Part shown: positions 9,280 to 18,189 of the stretch, piece by piece
How positions within the stretch are numbered: position 1 is the first letter of the stretch
How the letters are laid out: each line of letters begins with the position of its first letter
Source of the DNA: Pseudomonas denitrificans (nom. rej.)
GTDB taxonomy: Bacteria; Pseudomonadota; Gammaproteobacteria; Pseudomonadales; Pseudomonadaceae
DNA: 64,000 nucleotides
Reading direction: 5' to 3'
Assembly: GCF_008807415.1 (NCBI RefSeq)
Contig: NZ_CP043626.1
Location: forward strand, 3,968,001 to 4,032,000
Made by a program: the position numbers and the translations under genes
Notes under the pieces: model-generated
Databases searched by the model: none
Seen by the model: the letters and a program-made list of their open reading frames with translations, nothing else
What the model was told of the DNA's origin: nothing

Positions 9280-9765
9280 TCAGTGGTGGTGACCACCTTC
9301 GCCATGGACGTGGCCATGGGCAACTTCTTCGGCGGAAGCGTCGCGGATGTCGACCACTTTCACCTTGAAGTTCAGGCGCTGGCCAGCCAGCGGGTGGTTG
9401 CCGTCGACGATCACGTCATCGCCTTCGATGTCGCGGATGGTGACGATCTGCATGCCGCCGTCCGGAGCGGAGGCGTGGAACTGCATGCCGACTTCCAGCT
9501 CGTCCACGCCTTCGAACATTTCGCGGGTCAGGGTGGCAACCAGCTCGGCGCTGTACTCGCCGTAGGCATCGGCCGGCTCGACGGTCACGTCCAGCTCGTC
9601 ACCGACCTGCTTGCCTTCCAGGGCCTTTTCCAGGCCGCCGATGATGTTGTGGGCACCGTGCAGGTAGACCAGCGGAGCGCCGCCGGCGGAGCTGTCGATG
9701 ACCTCACCCGCGTCGTTGGTCAGGGTATAGTCGATGGAAACCGCCTTGTTGGCCGCGATCTGCAT
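9280..9765 (-). CDS. slyD: FKBP-type peptidyl-prolyl isomerase SlyD
   Basis: A 161-residue SlyD. The FKBP domain (residues 1-70 and 130-150) is interrupted by the insert-in-flap chaperone domain, and the protein ends in a short His-rich tail HGHVHGEGGHHH that binds Ni or other metals. It isomerises prolyl bonds, chaperones folding, and in E. coli feeds nickel to hydrogenase maturation. The tail is far shorter than in E. coli. Its start codon shares bases with the putative start of the divergent DUF3565 gene. Confidence 0.93.
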   Translation of the reverse strand: MQIAANKAVSIDYTLTNDAGEVIDSSAGGAPLVYLHGAHNIIGGLEKALEGKQVGDELDVTVEPADAYGEYSAELVATLTREMFEGVDELEVGMQFHASAPDGGMQIVTIRDIEGDDVIVDGNHPLAGQRLNFKVKVVDIRDASAEEVAHGHVHGEGGHHH

Positions 9766-10066
9766 GGTTCGAAACCTATCTGATATAGAAGTTGAGCGCG
9801 TAAGTTTACGCGGCGACGCCCCCGAATGCGACCCGAAGACGGACGGACGGGATCACGCGGCCCCGCCGCGCCTGCTTGACTTTCATCAGGACGACGACGG
9901 CCACTGGGTGGCAGTCTTGTCCTGCGGTCACACCCAGCACCTGCGCCACCAGCCACCCTGGCAGTCGCGGCCCTGGGTGCTGGACCCGCAGCAGCGCATG
10001 GCGCAGATCGGCCGCTGGTTCCCCTGCGGCTGGTGCGCCAAGGATTCCGACAGCAACAAGGAGTAG
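9764..10066 (+). CDS. DUF3565 family protein (start uncertain)
   Basis: Up to 100 residues. The conserved part is [27 protein letters not shown] followed by a CGWC near the C-terminus, so it is a small zinc-ribbon-like protein of unknown function. Homology should begin only near residue 40, and no ATG, GTG or good TTG lies close before it. The ATG at 9764 overlaps the slyD start codon on the other strand; another ATG is at 9734. Its stop is 2 nt before the ackA start, and the ackA ribosome site sits inside its last codons, so the two are almost surely co-transcribed. Confidence 0.7.
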   Translation: MVRNLSDIEVERVSLRGDAPECDPKTDGRDHAAPPRLLDFHQDDDGHWVAVLSCGHTQHLRHQPPWQSRPWVLDPQQRMAQIGRWFPCGWCAKDSDSNKE

Positions 10067-10068
10067 GC

Positions 10069-11259
10069 ATGCCGGCTCGCAATATCCTGGTGATCAACTG
10101 CGGTAGTTCGTCGATCAAGTTCGCTCTGGTTCGAGAGGGACGCGACGATTTCATCCTCCACGGCCTGGCCGAACGCCTCGGCGCCAACGGCGCCAGCCTG
10201 CGCTGGCAAGGCGAGACCGACGAGCAGCCGCAGACCCTGGAGCTGCCCGGCGCCGACCACAAGGCCGCCCTCGCCCGCCTGTTGCCGCTGGTGGCCCGGG
10301 CCGCCCAGGGCGAGCTGCACGCCATCGGCCACCGCGTGGTGCACGGCGGCGAGCGCTTCACCCAGGCCTCGCGCCTGACCGAAGAAGTGCTCAGCGCCAT
10401 CCGCGAGACCTCGCCCCTGGCGCCGCTGCACAACCCGGCGAACCTGGTGGGCATCGACGCCGCCATGGCGCTCTACCCGGACCTGCCGCACATCGCGGTG
10501 TTCGACACCGCCTTCCACCAGAGCCTGCCCGAGCGCGCCTACCGCTACGCCATCCCCGAGCCGCTGTACCGCGAGCAGCACGTACGCCGCTACGGCTTCC
10601 ACGGAACCAGCCACCGCTACGTCAGCCACAAGGCCGCGGAAATGAGCGGGCTGGCCGTGGGCGACAGCTACTGGCTGTCCGCGCACCTGGGCAACGGCAG
10701 CTCCACCTGCGCCATCGCCAACGGCCAGAGCCGCGACACCAGCATGGGCCTGACCCCGCTGGAAGGGCTGATGATGGGCACCCGCTCCGGTGACGTCGAC
10801 CCGAACCTGCACAGCCACCTGGCGCGCACCCTGGGCTGGAGCCTGGAGAAGATCGACCACATGCTCAACCACGACAGCGGCCTGCTCGGACTGTCGGGGC
10901 TGTCCAACGACATGCGCACCCTGGAGAACGCCCGCGAGCAGGGCCACGCCAATGCGGCGCTGGCCATCGAAGTATTCTGTTACCGATTGGCCAAGTCCCT
11001 GGCCTCGCTGACCTGTGCGCTGCCGCGCCTGGACGGCATCATCTTCACCGGTGGCATCGGCGAGAACTCCGCGCTGGTGCGCAACCTCACGGTCAAGCAC
11101 CTGCACGTGCTCAATCTCGAACTCGACGGCGAAGCCAACGCCCGCTGCGTGCGCGGCGTCGGCGGGCCGATCCACCTGCCCGGCCACCCCCGCGTGCTGG
11201 TGATCCCCACCAACGAGGAAAAGCAGATCGCACTCGACACCCTGGCAGTGCTCGACTGA
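10069..11259 (+). CDS. ackA: Acetate kinase AckA
   Basis: A 396-residue ASKHA-fold kinase interconverting acetyl phosphate plus ADP with acetate plus ATP. The phosphate-1 signature [14 protein letters not shown] is at the N-terminus, followed by [12 protein letters not shown] near residue 90, [10 protein letters not shown] near 180 and the C-terminal [13 protein letters not shown] near 325. The start at 10069 has AAGGAG just upstream; a longer frame starting at 10033 lacks one. It is translationally close to the DUF3565 gene and followed by pta 61 nt later. Together they run pyruvate-dependent survival or acetate overflow through acetyl phosphate. Confidence 0.96.
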   Translation: MPARNILVINCGSSSIKFALVREGRDDFILHGLAERLGANGASLRWQGETDEQPQTLELPGADHKAALARLLPLVARAAQGELHAIGHRVVHGGERFTQASRLTEEVLSAIRETSPLAPLHNPANLVGIDAAMALYPDLPHIAVFDTAFHQSLPERAYRYAIPEPLYREQHVRRYGFHGTSHRYVSHKAAEMSGLAVGDSYWLSAHLGNGSSTCAIANGQSRDTSMGLTPLEGLMMGTRSGDVDPNLHSHLARTLGWSLEKIDHMLNHDSGLLGLSGLSNDMRTLENAREQGHANAALAIEVFCYRLAKSLASLTCALPRLDGIIFTGGIGENSALVRNLTVKHLHVLNLELDGEANARCVRGVGGPIHLPGHPRVLVIPTNEEKQIALDTLAVLD

Positions 11260-11320
11260 AGATTCATCGGTTGTGCCCCACAAGGGCAACTCCCACCCCC
11301 GCACGGCTTAAGGAGCCCGG

Positions 11321-13447
11321 ATGCACACCTTCTTCCTCGCGCCGACCGGTTTCGGTGTCGGCCTGACGTCTACCAGCCTGGGCCTGATCCGCGCCCTGCA
11401 ACGCGCCGGCCTGAAAGTCGGCTTCTTCAAGCCCATCGCCCAGCCCCATGCCGGGGACGACGGCCCGGAGCGCTCCAGCGAACTGGTCGCGCGCACCCAC
11501 GGGCTCAACGCGCCTACCCCGCTGTCGCTGTCCAAGGTCGAGCGCATGCTCGGCGACGGCCTGCTCGACGAACTGCTCGAGGACATCGTCGGGATGTACA
11601 ACCGCGCCGCCGTGGACAAGGACGTGATGATCGTCGAGGGCATGGTGCCGACCAAGCACGCCAGCTACGCCGCGCGTATCAACGGCCATCTGGCGCGCAG
11701 CGTGGACGCCGAGGTGATCCTCGTCTCCGCGCCGGACAACGAGACGGTGAGCGAGCTGTCCGACCGCATCGAAATCCTTGCCCAGCTGTTCGGCGGCCCG
11801 CGCGACCCGCACCTGGCCGGCCTGATCGTGAACAAGGTGCGCGGTGGCGAAAGCGACGACCTGCCGCGTGACGCCGAAGAAGCCGCAAGGCTGTTCGGCG
11901 AACGCCTGAAGGAACACTCCCCGCTGCTGCGCGACGGCGATGTGCGCCTGCTCGGCTGCATCCCCTGGCAGGACGAGATGAACGCCCCGCGCACCCGCGA
12001 CGTGGCCGACCTGCTGGACGCCAGCGTGCTCAACGCCGGCGACTACGAACAACGCCGCGTGCAGAAGATCATCCTCTGCGCGCCCTCGGCGCCCAACACC
12101 GTGCACCTGCTCAAACCCGGCGTGCTGGTGGTGGTGCCGGGCGACCGCGACGACATCATCCTCGCCGCCTGCCTGGCCGCCATGAACGGCGTGCCGCTGG
12201 CTGGCCTGCTGCTGTGCTCGGGCCTGATGCCGGACGCGCGGATCATGGAGCTGTGCCGCAGCGCGCTGCAGAGCGGCCTGCCGGTGCTGACGGTGAAGAC
12301 CGGCTCCTTCGACACCGCCGGCGACCTGTCGCGGATGAACAAGGAAATCCCGGTGGACGACCGCGAGCGCGCCGAGCGCGTCACCGAGTTCGTCGCCGAA
12401 CACATCGACTTCGAGTGGCTCAAGGACCGCTGCGGCTCCCCCCATGAGCTGCGCCTGTCGCCGCCGGTATTCCGCTACCAGCTGACCCAGCGCGCCAACC
12501 GCGCCGACAAGCGCATCGTCCTGCCCGAAGGCAGCGAGCCGCGCACCGTGCAGGCCGCCGCCATCTGCCACGCCCGCGGCATCGCCCGCTGCGTGCTGCT
12601 GGCCAAGCCCGACGACGTGCAGGCCGTGGCGCAGATGCTGGGCATCGTGCTGCCCGAGGACCTGGAAGTGGTCGACCCGGACCTGGTGCGCAGCCGCTAC
12701 GTCGAACCCATGGTCGAGCTGCGCAAGGGCAAGAGCCTGAACGCGCCGATGGCCGAGCAGCAGCTGGAAGACAACGTGGTGCTGGGCACCATGATGCTCG
12801 CCCTGGACGAAGTGGACGGGCTGGTATCCGGCGCCATCCACACCACCGCCAACACCATCCGCCCGGCCCTGCAGCTGATCAAGACGGCGCCCGGCTACAA
12901 CCTGGTGTCCTCGGTGTTCTTCATGCTGCTGCCCGACCAGGTGGTGGTCTATGGCGACTGCGCGGTGAATCCCGATCCTTCGGCCAGTGACCTGGCGGAG
13001 ATCGCCCTGCAGAGTGCCGCCTCGGCGCAGGCCTTCGGCATCACCCCGCGGGTGGCGATGATCAGCTACTCCACAGGCGACTCCGGAACCGGCGCAGATG
13101 TCGAGAAAGTCCGCGAAGCTACGCGCATCGCGCAGGAAAAACGCCCCGATCTGTTGATTGACGGCCCCTTGCAGTATGATGCCGCCGCCATCGCCAGCGT
13201 GGGCCGCCAGAAGGCGCCCGACAGCCCGGTGGCCGGACGCGCCAACGTGTATGTGTTCCCCGACCTGAACACCGGGAACACCACCTACAAGGCGGTCCAG
13301 CGCAGTGCCGACTGCGTCAGCATCGGGCCGATGCTGCAGGGCTTGCGCAAACCGGTGAACGACCTGTCGCGCGGGGCGCTGGTGGACGACATCGTCTATA
13401 CCATCGCGCTGACGGCGATCCAGGCGGACAGCGGCAAGGACGGCTGA
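11321..13447 (+). CDS. pta: Phosphate acetyltransferase Pta
   Basis: A 708-residue long-form Pta with an N-terminal P-loop-like domain (TGFGVGLTSTSLGLIRAL, residues 8-25), a DRTGG middle domain (about 215-330) and the C-terminal PTA/PTB catalytic domain (about 385-705). Signatures include LPEGSEPRTVQAA and GAIHTTANTIRPALQ. It converts acetyl-CoA plus phosphate to acetyl phosphate. The ATG follows AAGGAG. It forms an operon with ackA, in the order ackA-pta. Confidence 0.96.
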   Translation: MHTFFLAPTGFGVGLTSTSLGLIRALQRAGLKVGFFKPIAQPHAGDDGPERSSELVARTHGLNAPTPLSLSKVERMLGDGLLDELLEDIVGMYNRAAVDKDVMIVEGMVPTKHASYAARINGHLARSVDAEVILVSAPDNETVSELSDRIEILAQLFGGPRDPHLAGLIVNKVRGGESDDLPRDAEEAARLFGERLKEHSPLLRDGDVRLLGCIPWQDEMNAPRTRDVADLLDASVLNAGDYEQRRVQKIILCAPSAPNTVHLLKPGVLVVVPGDRDDIILAACLAAMNGVPLAGLLLCSGLMPDARIMELCRSALQSGLPVLTVKTGSFDTAGDLSRMNKEIPVDDRERAERVTEFVAEHIDFEWLKDRCGSPHELRLSPPVFRYQLTQRANRADKRIVLPEGSEPRTVQAAAICHARGIARCVLLAKPDDVQAVAQMLGIVLPEDLEVVDPDLVRSRYVEPMVELRKGKSLNAPMAEQQLEDNVVLGTMMLALDEVDGLVSGAIHTTANTIRPALQLIKTAPGYNLVSSVFFMLLPDQVVVYGDCAVNPDPSASDLAEIALQSAASAQAFGITPRVAMISYSTGDSGTGADVEKVREATRIAQEKRPDLLIDGPLQYDAAAIASVGRQKAPDSPVAGRANVYVFPDLNTGNTTYKAVQRSADCVSIGPMLQGLRKPVNDLSRGALVDDIVYTIALTAIQADSGKDG

Positions 13448-13528
13448 AACCCAAGGCACGAGGGATGTGCCCAAGAACGCATCACGCGCCCGGCCGACCG
13501 GGCGCCTACGTACAAGGACCATTCCTCG

Positions 13529-14437
13529 ATGTTGAGTTTCCTCCCGCACACCCTGCGCGGCATCCTCGCCACCCTGATCCTGGTGACGAGCACGCTGTGC
13601 TGGTGCATTCCGCTGCTGGGCATGTCGATCATCAAGCTGCTGCTGCCCTTCAACGCCGCCCAGCTGGCGCTCAGCAAGATCATGAGCGTGATCGCCGAAA
13701 GCTGGATCACCTGCAACAAGGGCTGGATGAACCTGGTCCGCAACACCGGCTGGAACGTGCAGGGCCTGCAGGGGCTGCACTACGACCATTCCTACCTGGT
13801 CACCAGCAACCACCAGAGCTGGGTGGACATCCTCGTCCTGCAGTACCAGCTCAACCGCCGCATTCCGCTGCTGCGCTTCTTCCTCAAGCAGGAACTGATC
13901 TGGGTCCCGGTGATCGGCCTGTGCTGGTGGGCGCTCGATTTCCCCTTCATGAAGCGCTACACCAAGGCCTACCTCGCCAAGCACCCGGAAAAGAAAGGCA
14001 AGGACCTGGAAACCACCCGCAAGGCGTGCGCCAAGTTCAGCCGCATCCCGGTGGCGATCTTCAACTTCCTCGAAGGCACCCGCTTCACCCCCGCCAAGCA
14101 TGACGAGCAGAACTCGCAGTTCCGGCACCTGCTCAAGCCCAAGGCCGGCGGCATCGCCTTCGTCCTCGACGCCATGGGCGAGCAGCTGCGTACCCTGGTC
14201 AACGTGACCATCCATTACCCCGACGGCCGTCCGACCTTCTGGTGCCTGCTGTCCGGCCGCCTGCGCTCGGTGGTGGTGCGCTTCGAGGAGCTGGAAATCC
14301 CGCGTCAGTTCATCGGCAAGAGCTACGACCAGGACGAGGGCTACCGCGCCGAGTTCCAGCTGTGGGTGAACCAGCTGTGGGAACGCAAGGACCAGTTGCT
14401 GACCCAGCTGCACCGGGAATTCCCCGCCAAGGCCTGA
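13529..14437 (+). CDS. Lysophospholipid acyltransferase (PlsC-like, YihG type)
   Basis: A 302-residue inner-membrane acyltransferase. An N-terminal hydrophobic segment (residues 8-45) is followed by the HX4D catalytic box in TSNHQSWVDILVLQY (near residue 95) and by the FLEGTRFTPAKH acceptor motif (near residue 180). It probably acylates lysophosphatidic acid or a related lysolipid. The length and the NHQSWVD box fit the YihG/YihG-like branch rather than classical PlsC. A bidirectional terminator follows. Confidence 0.87.
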   Translation: MLSFLPHTLRGILATLILVTSTLCWCIPLLGMSIIKLLLPFNAAQLALSKIMSVIAESWITCNKGWMNLVRNTGWNVQGLQGLHYDHSYLVTSNHQSWVDILVLQYQLNRRIPLLRFFLKQELIWVPVIGLCWWALDFPFMKRYTKAYLAKHPEKKGKDLETTRKACAKFSRIPVAIFNFLEGTRFTPAKHDEQNSQFRHLLKPKAGGIAFVLDAMGEQLRTLVNVTIHYPDGRPTFWCLLSGRLRSVVVRFEELEIPRQFIGKSYDQDEGYRAEFQLWVNQLWERKDQLLTQLHREFPAKA

Positions 14438-14462
14438 CCGCTTTTGCAGAACAGCAAGAACG

Positions 14463-14490
14463 AAAAAGCCCGCCAATCGGCGGGCTTTTT
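14463..14490. terminator. Bidirectional terminator
   Basis: A GCCCGCC/GGCGGGC stem with loop AATC is flanked by A5 and T5. It sits between the convergent acyltransferase and OmpA-like lipoprotein genes and serves both. Confidence 0.9.
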
Positions 14491-14502
14491 CATGGGCAGT
14501 GC

Positions 14503-15216
14503 TTACTGCTGGTACTGCTGGGTCTGCGCGTTGGGCAGGGCCTTCAGGTTCACTTCCACGCGACGGTTCTGCGCGCGGCCGTTGACGTCGGCGTTGGACG
14601 CGATCGGCTGGTCCGGGCCCATGCCACGGGTGCTGACGCGGGAAGCGTCGACGCCCTGGGAGGTCAGGTAGGCGGCCACGGACTGCGCACGGCGCTGGGA
14701 CAGGTCCATGTTGTGCTGGCGGCTGCCGGTGCTGTCGGTGTAGCCGACGATCTCGACGCTGTTCTGGTTGAACTCCTTGAAGGAGTTGGCCAGGTTGTTC
14801 AGCGGGGTGTAGAAGGACGGCGCGATGTTCGCCGAATCGGTGGCGAAGGTGATGTTGCCCGGCATGATCAGCTTGATGTCGTCACCCTGGCGCTCGACCT
14901 GCACGCCGGTGCCCTGCATCTGCTGGCGCAGCTTGGCTTCCTGCTTGTCGGCGTAGTAGCCGTAGCCGGCGGCGGCGGCACCGATGGCGGCGGCGCCGAT
15001 CATCGCGCCCTTGCCACGGTTGTCATGGTTGATCGCGGCACCGGCGACGGCACCGGCCAGCGCGCCCAGCGCACCGTATTTGGCAGTCTTGCTCATGCCG
15101 CCTTCGGCCGGCGGGGCCTGGGTGTTGGGGTCATAGGGGTTCTGGGAGGCGCAACCGGCCATGAGGGCAAAGGCGGTGGCAGCCGCAACCATGGACAGAC
15201 TACGTGCGGTGAACAT
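14503..15216 (-). CDS. OmpA-family outer-membrane lipoprotein
   Basis: A 237-residue lipoprotein. Signal peptide with lipobox LMAGC gives Cys after about residue 20. A glycine-zipper stretch (GALGALAGAVAGAAINHDNRG then GAAAIGAAAAGYGYYADK) follows at about 45-85. The C-terminal OmpA peptidoglycan-binding domain has the GYTDSTGSRQHNMDLSQRRA signature. It resembles E. coli YiaD. It anchors the outer membrane to the wall. The ATG at 15216 has AGGAG eight bases upstream; the frame opens ten codons earlier but without a ribosome site. Confidence 0.92.
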   Translation of the reverse strand: MFTARSLSMVAAATAFALMAGCASQNPYDPNTQAPPAEGGMSKTAKYGALGALAGAVAGAAINHDNRGKGAMIGAAAIGAAAAGYGYYADKQEAKLRQQMQGTGVQVERQGDDIKLIMPGNITFATDSANIAPSFYTPLNNLANSFKEFNQNSVEIVGYTDSTGSRQHNMDLSQRRAQSVAAYLTSQGVDASRVSTRGMGPDQPIASNADVNGRAQNRRVEVNLKALPNAQTQQYQQ

Positions 15217-15301
15217 GTCGGATGACTCCTCGAAATAGCGAAACACCCATTAGCGGGCGGCAGGTTAGAGCTTAGGTCGTGCAAATAATTCCGTAGCAAC
15301 C

Positions 15302-15943
15302 TTAAGCGCGGATGAAGGGATTCTCCCTCATCTCGTCGCCCAGGTTGGTATCCGGGCCGTGGCCGGTGACCACGGTCGCGTCTTCGTCCAGCGAGTACAG
15401 GCGGTCGCGGATCGAGCGCTCAATGGTGGCGTAGTCGCCGCCCCACAGGTCGGTGCGGCCGATGCTGCGACGGAACAGCGTGTCGCCGGCGATCAGCAGC
15501 TTGTCCCTGGGGAACCAGAAGCTCATCGAGCCCGGCGTATGACCCGGCGTGTGCAGCGCCACGCCGCAGCCGCAGGCCAGTTCCTCGTCATCGGCCAGCC
15601 ACTGGTCCGGCGAAGGCACCGGAGTATAGGGGACGCCGAACATGCGGCATTGCATCTCCAAGTTATCCCAGAGGAACTGGTCGTCCTTGTGCAGGTGCAG
15701 AGTCGCGCCGGTCTTCTCCTTCATCTGCCCGGAAGCGAGGAAGTGGTCCAGGTGCGCGTGGGTGTGGATGATACTGACCACCTTCAGCCCCAGCGCGTCG
15801 AGACGCTGCAGGATGAGCTCGTGGTCGCCGCCCGGATCGACGACGATGGCCTTCTTCGTCAGCGGGTCGCCGATGATGGTGCAGTTGCATTGCAGGGGGC
15901 CGACGGGGAAGGTTTCGCGGATGAGGGTAGGCTGATCGATCAT
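15302..15943 (-). CDS. MBL-fold metallo-hydrolase (glyoxalase II-like)
   Basis: A 213-residue metallo-beta-lactamase-fold enzyme. Metal ligands are in THAHLDHFLASG (HxHxDH), in LHTPGHTPGS and in IAGDTLF, with a final His in VVTGHGPDT. The compact size without the glyoxalase II C-terminal helical domain fits the YcbL branch, which hydrolyses thioesters such as S-lactoylglutathione weakly. No physiological substrate can be assigned. It is divergent from the LuxR-type gene. Confidence 0.88.
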   Translation of the reverse strand: MIDQPTLIRETFPVGPLQCNCTIIGDPLTKKAIVVDPGGDHELILQRLDALGLKVVSIIHTHAHLDHFLASGQMKEKTGATLHLHKDDQFLWDNLEMQCRMFGVPYTPVPSPDQWLADDEELACGCGVALHTPGHTPGSMSFWFPRDKLLIAGDTLFRRSIGRTDLWGGDYATIERSIRDRLYSLDEDATVVTGHGPDTNLGDEMRENPFIRA

Positions 15944-16062
15944 CGGTTACTCCGGAGCGGTGAGCGGCCAGCGAAGCCGGCATGGCAGTCGGCGGCCGAA
16001 TGGCACCCATATTGCAGCAACTCACCCGGAAAAGAACAAGATCGAATGCAGAGAGCACGCCG

Positions 16063-16875
16063 ATGCAACTGAGCAACCTGCTGGCGACCCAGGCCAGTGC
16101 CGACTGGAACCAGAACCTGGCTCGGCTACTGGAGCACAAGGGCCACCCGGACTTCCCGGTGCTGCTGTCGCACAGCCTGCAACCGGTCCTGGCCCATGAC
16201 AACGTGATCATCAAGGCGTACCGCGGCGACGGTTGCCCGCGCATTCTCTACGAGGACTACCCGGACCAGCTCCACGCCGACTACATCGAGCGCTACCTCG
16301 ACGGCATGTATCGCCTGGACCCGGTGTCGAACTCGATTCGCGAGGGCATGAGCAGCGGCATCCTGCGCATCAACCAGCGCACCAGCCAGTTGCACGGCAG
16401 CGATTACTACAAACACTACTACCGCGAACTGCGCCTGGACGACGAGATCGACATTCTCTTCGACGATTGCGACGACACCGTGCTGGTGATGTCCATAGGC
16501 CGACGCCAGCGCCACCTCGCCAGCACCGCCGAACTGCGCGCCCTGCGCAACCTCTACCCGCTGTTGCGGTACCTGCTGGGCGGCTTCGCACAGAGCCGCG
16601 AAACCCTCGTCCAGCCGGAAGAGGAAGGCAGCCTCGCGCGGGCCCTGGCCTCCTTCGCAGGTGGCCTGCTGACGCCGCGCGAGCAGGAAATCGCCCGGCT
16701 GATGCTGCAGGGCAACTCCAGCAAACTGATCGCCCGCCAGCTGAACATCAGCCAGGCCACCGTCAAGGTGCATCGGCGCAACCTCTATACGCGGCTCGGC
16801 GTGCGCTCCGAGCTGCAACTCTGCGACCTGTTCCTGCGCCACTCCGCCAACGGCCTGCTGCCCCTGCCGCGCTGA
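16063..16875 (+). CDS. LuxR-type transcriptional regulator
   Basis: A 270-residue regulator. The C-terminal GerE helix-turn-helix is clear (about residues 203-262, LTPREQEIARLMLQGNSSKLIARQL then ATVKVHRRNLYTRLGV). The N-terminal 180 residues match neither a receiver nor an obvious autoinducer domain that I can recognise. The ATG at 16063 gives MQLSNLL; the frame is open to 15982 but that part looks non-coding. It directly precedes the deacetylase-transporter-porin genes on the same strand and is the likely activator of them. By memory PAO1 has a LuxR gene (PA3771) near its homologous deacetylase PA3774. Confidence 0.87.
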   Translation: MQLSNLLATQASADWNQNLARLLEHKGHPDFPVLLSHSLQPVLAHDNVIIKAYRGDGCPRILYEDYPDQLHADYIERYLDGMYRLDPVSNSIREGMSSGILRINQRTSQLHGSDYYKHYYRELRLDDEIDILFDDCDDTVLVMSIGRRQRHLASTAELRALRNLYPLLRYLLGGFAQSRETLVQPEEEGSLARALASFAGGLLTPREQEIARLMLQGNSSKLIARQLNISQATVKVHRRNLYTRLGVRSELQLCDLFLRHSANGLLPLPR

Positions 16876-16903
16876 TCCGCGCCTACCCACCCCGTATCGG
16901 CAC

Positions 16904-16920
16904 TGTTCCCGCCGGGAACA
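16904..16920. promoter_or_regulatory. Perfect operator-like palindrome TGTTCCC-N3-GGGAACA
   Basis: Two perfect 7-bp arms around GCC lie in the 183-nt gap between the LuxR-type gene and the deacetylase gene, 139 nt before the latter's start. The position suits an activator site, and the local LuxR-type regulator is the obvious candidate. A weaker inverted element GGGTGTATTTACCC lies at about 16958-16971. Confidence 0.5.
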
Positions 16921-17036
16921 CGGCTGCCTGTTGCCCGCCGGGGCCCCTACCCCCACGGGTGTATTTACCCTCTTCCGGCCCCTTCCTACTCTCGCCGTGC
17001 CTTGCCCAGTCCCGCTGCGCACGCTGCAACATCCCG

Positions 17037-17050
17037 AACAACAACAAGGA
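17037..17050 (+). promoter_or_regulatory. Hfq/Crc-type CA motif at the deacetylase ribosome site
   Basis: AACAACAACAAGGA matches the AAnAAnAA catabolite-activity motif bound by Hfq with Crc in Pseudomonas and runs directly into the AAGGA ribosome site. Translation would then be blocked when preferred carbon sources are present. Inferred from sequence only. Confidence 0.55.
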
Positions 17051-17058
17051 TCAAGCCA

Positions 17059-18189
17059 ATGACCACAGCATTCGTCTGGCACGAACACTACATGTGGCAT
17101 GACACCGGCAACTACGCCGGTCTGTTCACTCCCGGCCTGGGGGTCCAGCCCGGCCTGCATTTCGAGAACGCCGAAACCAAGCGCCGGCTTAAGAACCTGC
17201 TGGACGTCAGCGGCCTCGGCGAACGCCTGCTGGCGGTCAAGCCGCTGGCGGCGACCGAGGAGCAACTGCTGCGGGTACACACCCCCGGCTACCTCGCGCA
17301 CCTGCAGGAATTCAGCGCCGGGCGTGGCGGTGACGCCGGCGACAACACGCCCTTCGGCCACGGCAGCTATGACATCGCCCGGCTGTCCGCTGGCGGCGTG
17401 ATCCAGGCGGTCAAGCACGTGCTGCGCGGCGACGCGCGAAACGCCTATGCCCTGGTGCGGCCGCCGGGCCATCACGCCGAAGCGGACCGCGGCCGCGGCT
17501 TCTGCCTGCTGGCCAACGCCGCCCTGGCCGCCCATGTGGCGATGGCCGAACACGGTCTGGAACGCATCGCGGTGGTCGACTGGGACGTGCACCACGGCAA
17601 CGGCTCGCAGAGCATTTTCTGGGAAGACCCGCGCGTGCTGACCCTCTCCCTGCACCAGGAAGGCAACTATCCCCAGGACTCGGGCTTCGTCGACGAACAG
17701 GGCGCTGGCGCCGGCCGCGGCTTCAACCTCAACGTGCCGCTGCCGCCCGGCTGTGGCGAAGGCGCCTACCTGCATGCCTTCGACGAGATCGTGCTGCCGG
17801 CCCTGCGCGCCCATCGTCCGCAACTGATCCTGGTGCCCTGCGGCTTCGACGCCGGCGCCCACGACCCGCTCGGGCGGATGATGCTCCACGGCGACGCTTA
17901 CCGCGCGCTGACCGCCAGGCTGATGGCGCTGGCCGACCAGCTCTGCGATGGCCGCCTGGTGCTGTGCCACGAAGGCGGCTACGAGCCCAACTCGGTGCCC
18001 TACTTCGGCCTGGCCGTGATCGAGACGCTCAGTGGCATCGCCACTGACATCCAGGACCCGCACCTGGAGGCGATGCGCGCCCTCTCCGGGCAGCCCCTGG
18101 CCGCGCACCAGCGGCAGTGGATCGCCAACCTGCGCGCCCGCTACGACAGCCCCTTGCTCCCGGCCAGCCGGCAAAAGGTGGAAGCATGA
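17059..18189 (+). CDS. Class II histone deacetylase-like amidohydrolase
   Basis: A 376-residue zinc hydrolase of the arginase/deacetylase fold. The catalytic His pair is H138-H139 in RPPGHHAEADRGRGFC, the zinc ligands are D176 and H178 in VDWDVHHGNG and D264 in CGFDAGAHDPLG, and the transition-state Tyr is Y308 in HEGGYEPNSVP. The N-terminal HEHYMWHDTGNYAG places it with bacterial class II HDAC homologues (HDAH, PA3774) rather than the polyamine-specific AphA/AphB. It removes acetyl groups from a small substrate that cannot be identified here. Its stop overlaps the MFS start (ATGA), so the two are translationally coupled. Confidence 0.92.
   Translation: MTTAFVWHEHYMWHDTGNYAGLFTPGLGVQPGLHFENAETKRRLKNLLDVSGLGERLLAVKPLAATEEQLLRVHTPGYLAHLQEFSAGRGGDAGDNTPFGHGSYDIARLSAGGVIQAVKHVLRGDARNAYALVRPPGHHAEADRGRGFCLLANAALAAHVAMAEHGLERIAVVDWDVHHGNGSQSIFWEDPRVLTLSLHQEGNYPQDSGFVDEQGAGAGRGFNLNVPLPPGCGEGAYLHAFDEIVLPALRAHRPQLILVPCGFDAGAHDPLGRMMLHGDAYRALTARLMALADQLCDGRLVLCHEGGYEPNSVPYFGLAVIETLSGIATDIQDPHLEAMRALSGQPLAAHQRQWIANLRARYDSPLLPASRQKVEA

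Noticed and set aside
9057..9323. 88-codon minus-strand frame between slyD and glutathione peroxidase
   Set aside because: It spans the terminator and hairpins in the gap and overlaps the slyD 3' end in another frame; no start signal.
11264..14476. A very long open frame (1070 codons) on the minus strand opposite pta and the acyltransferase gene
   Set aside because: GC-rich codon shadow with Gln/His/Arg/Ala-rich composition and no ribosome site, while the plus-strand genes have clear family motifs.
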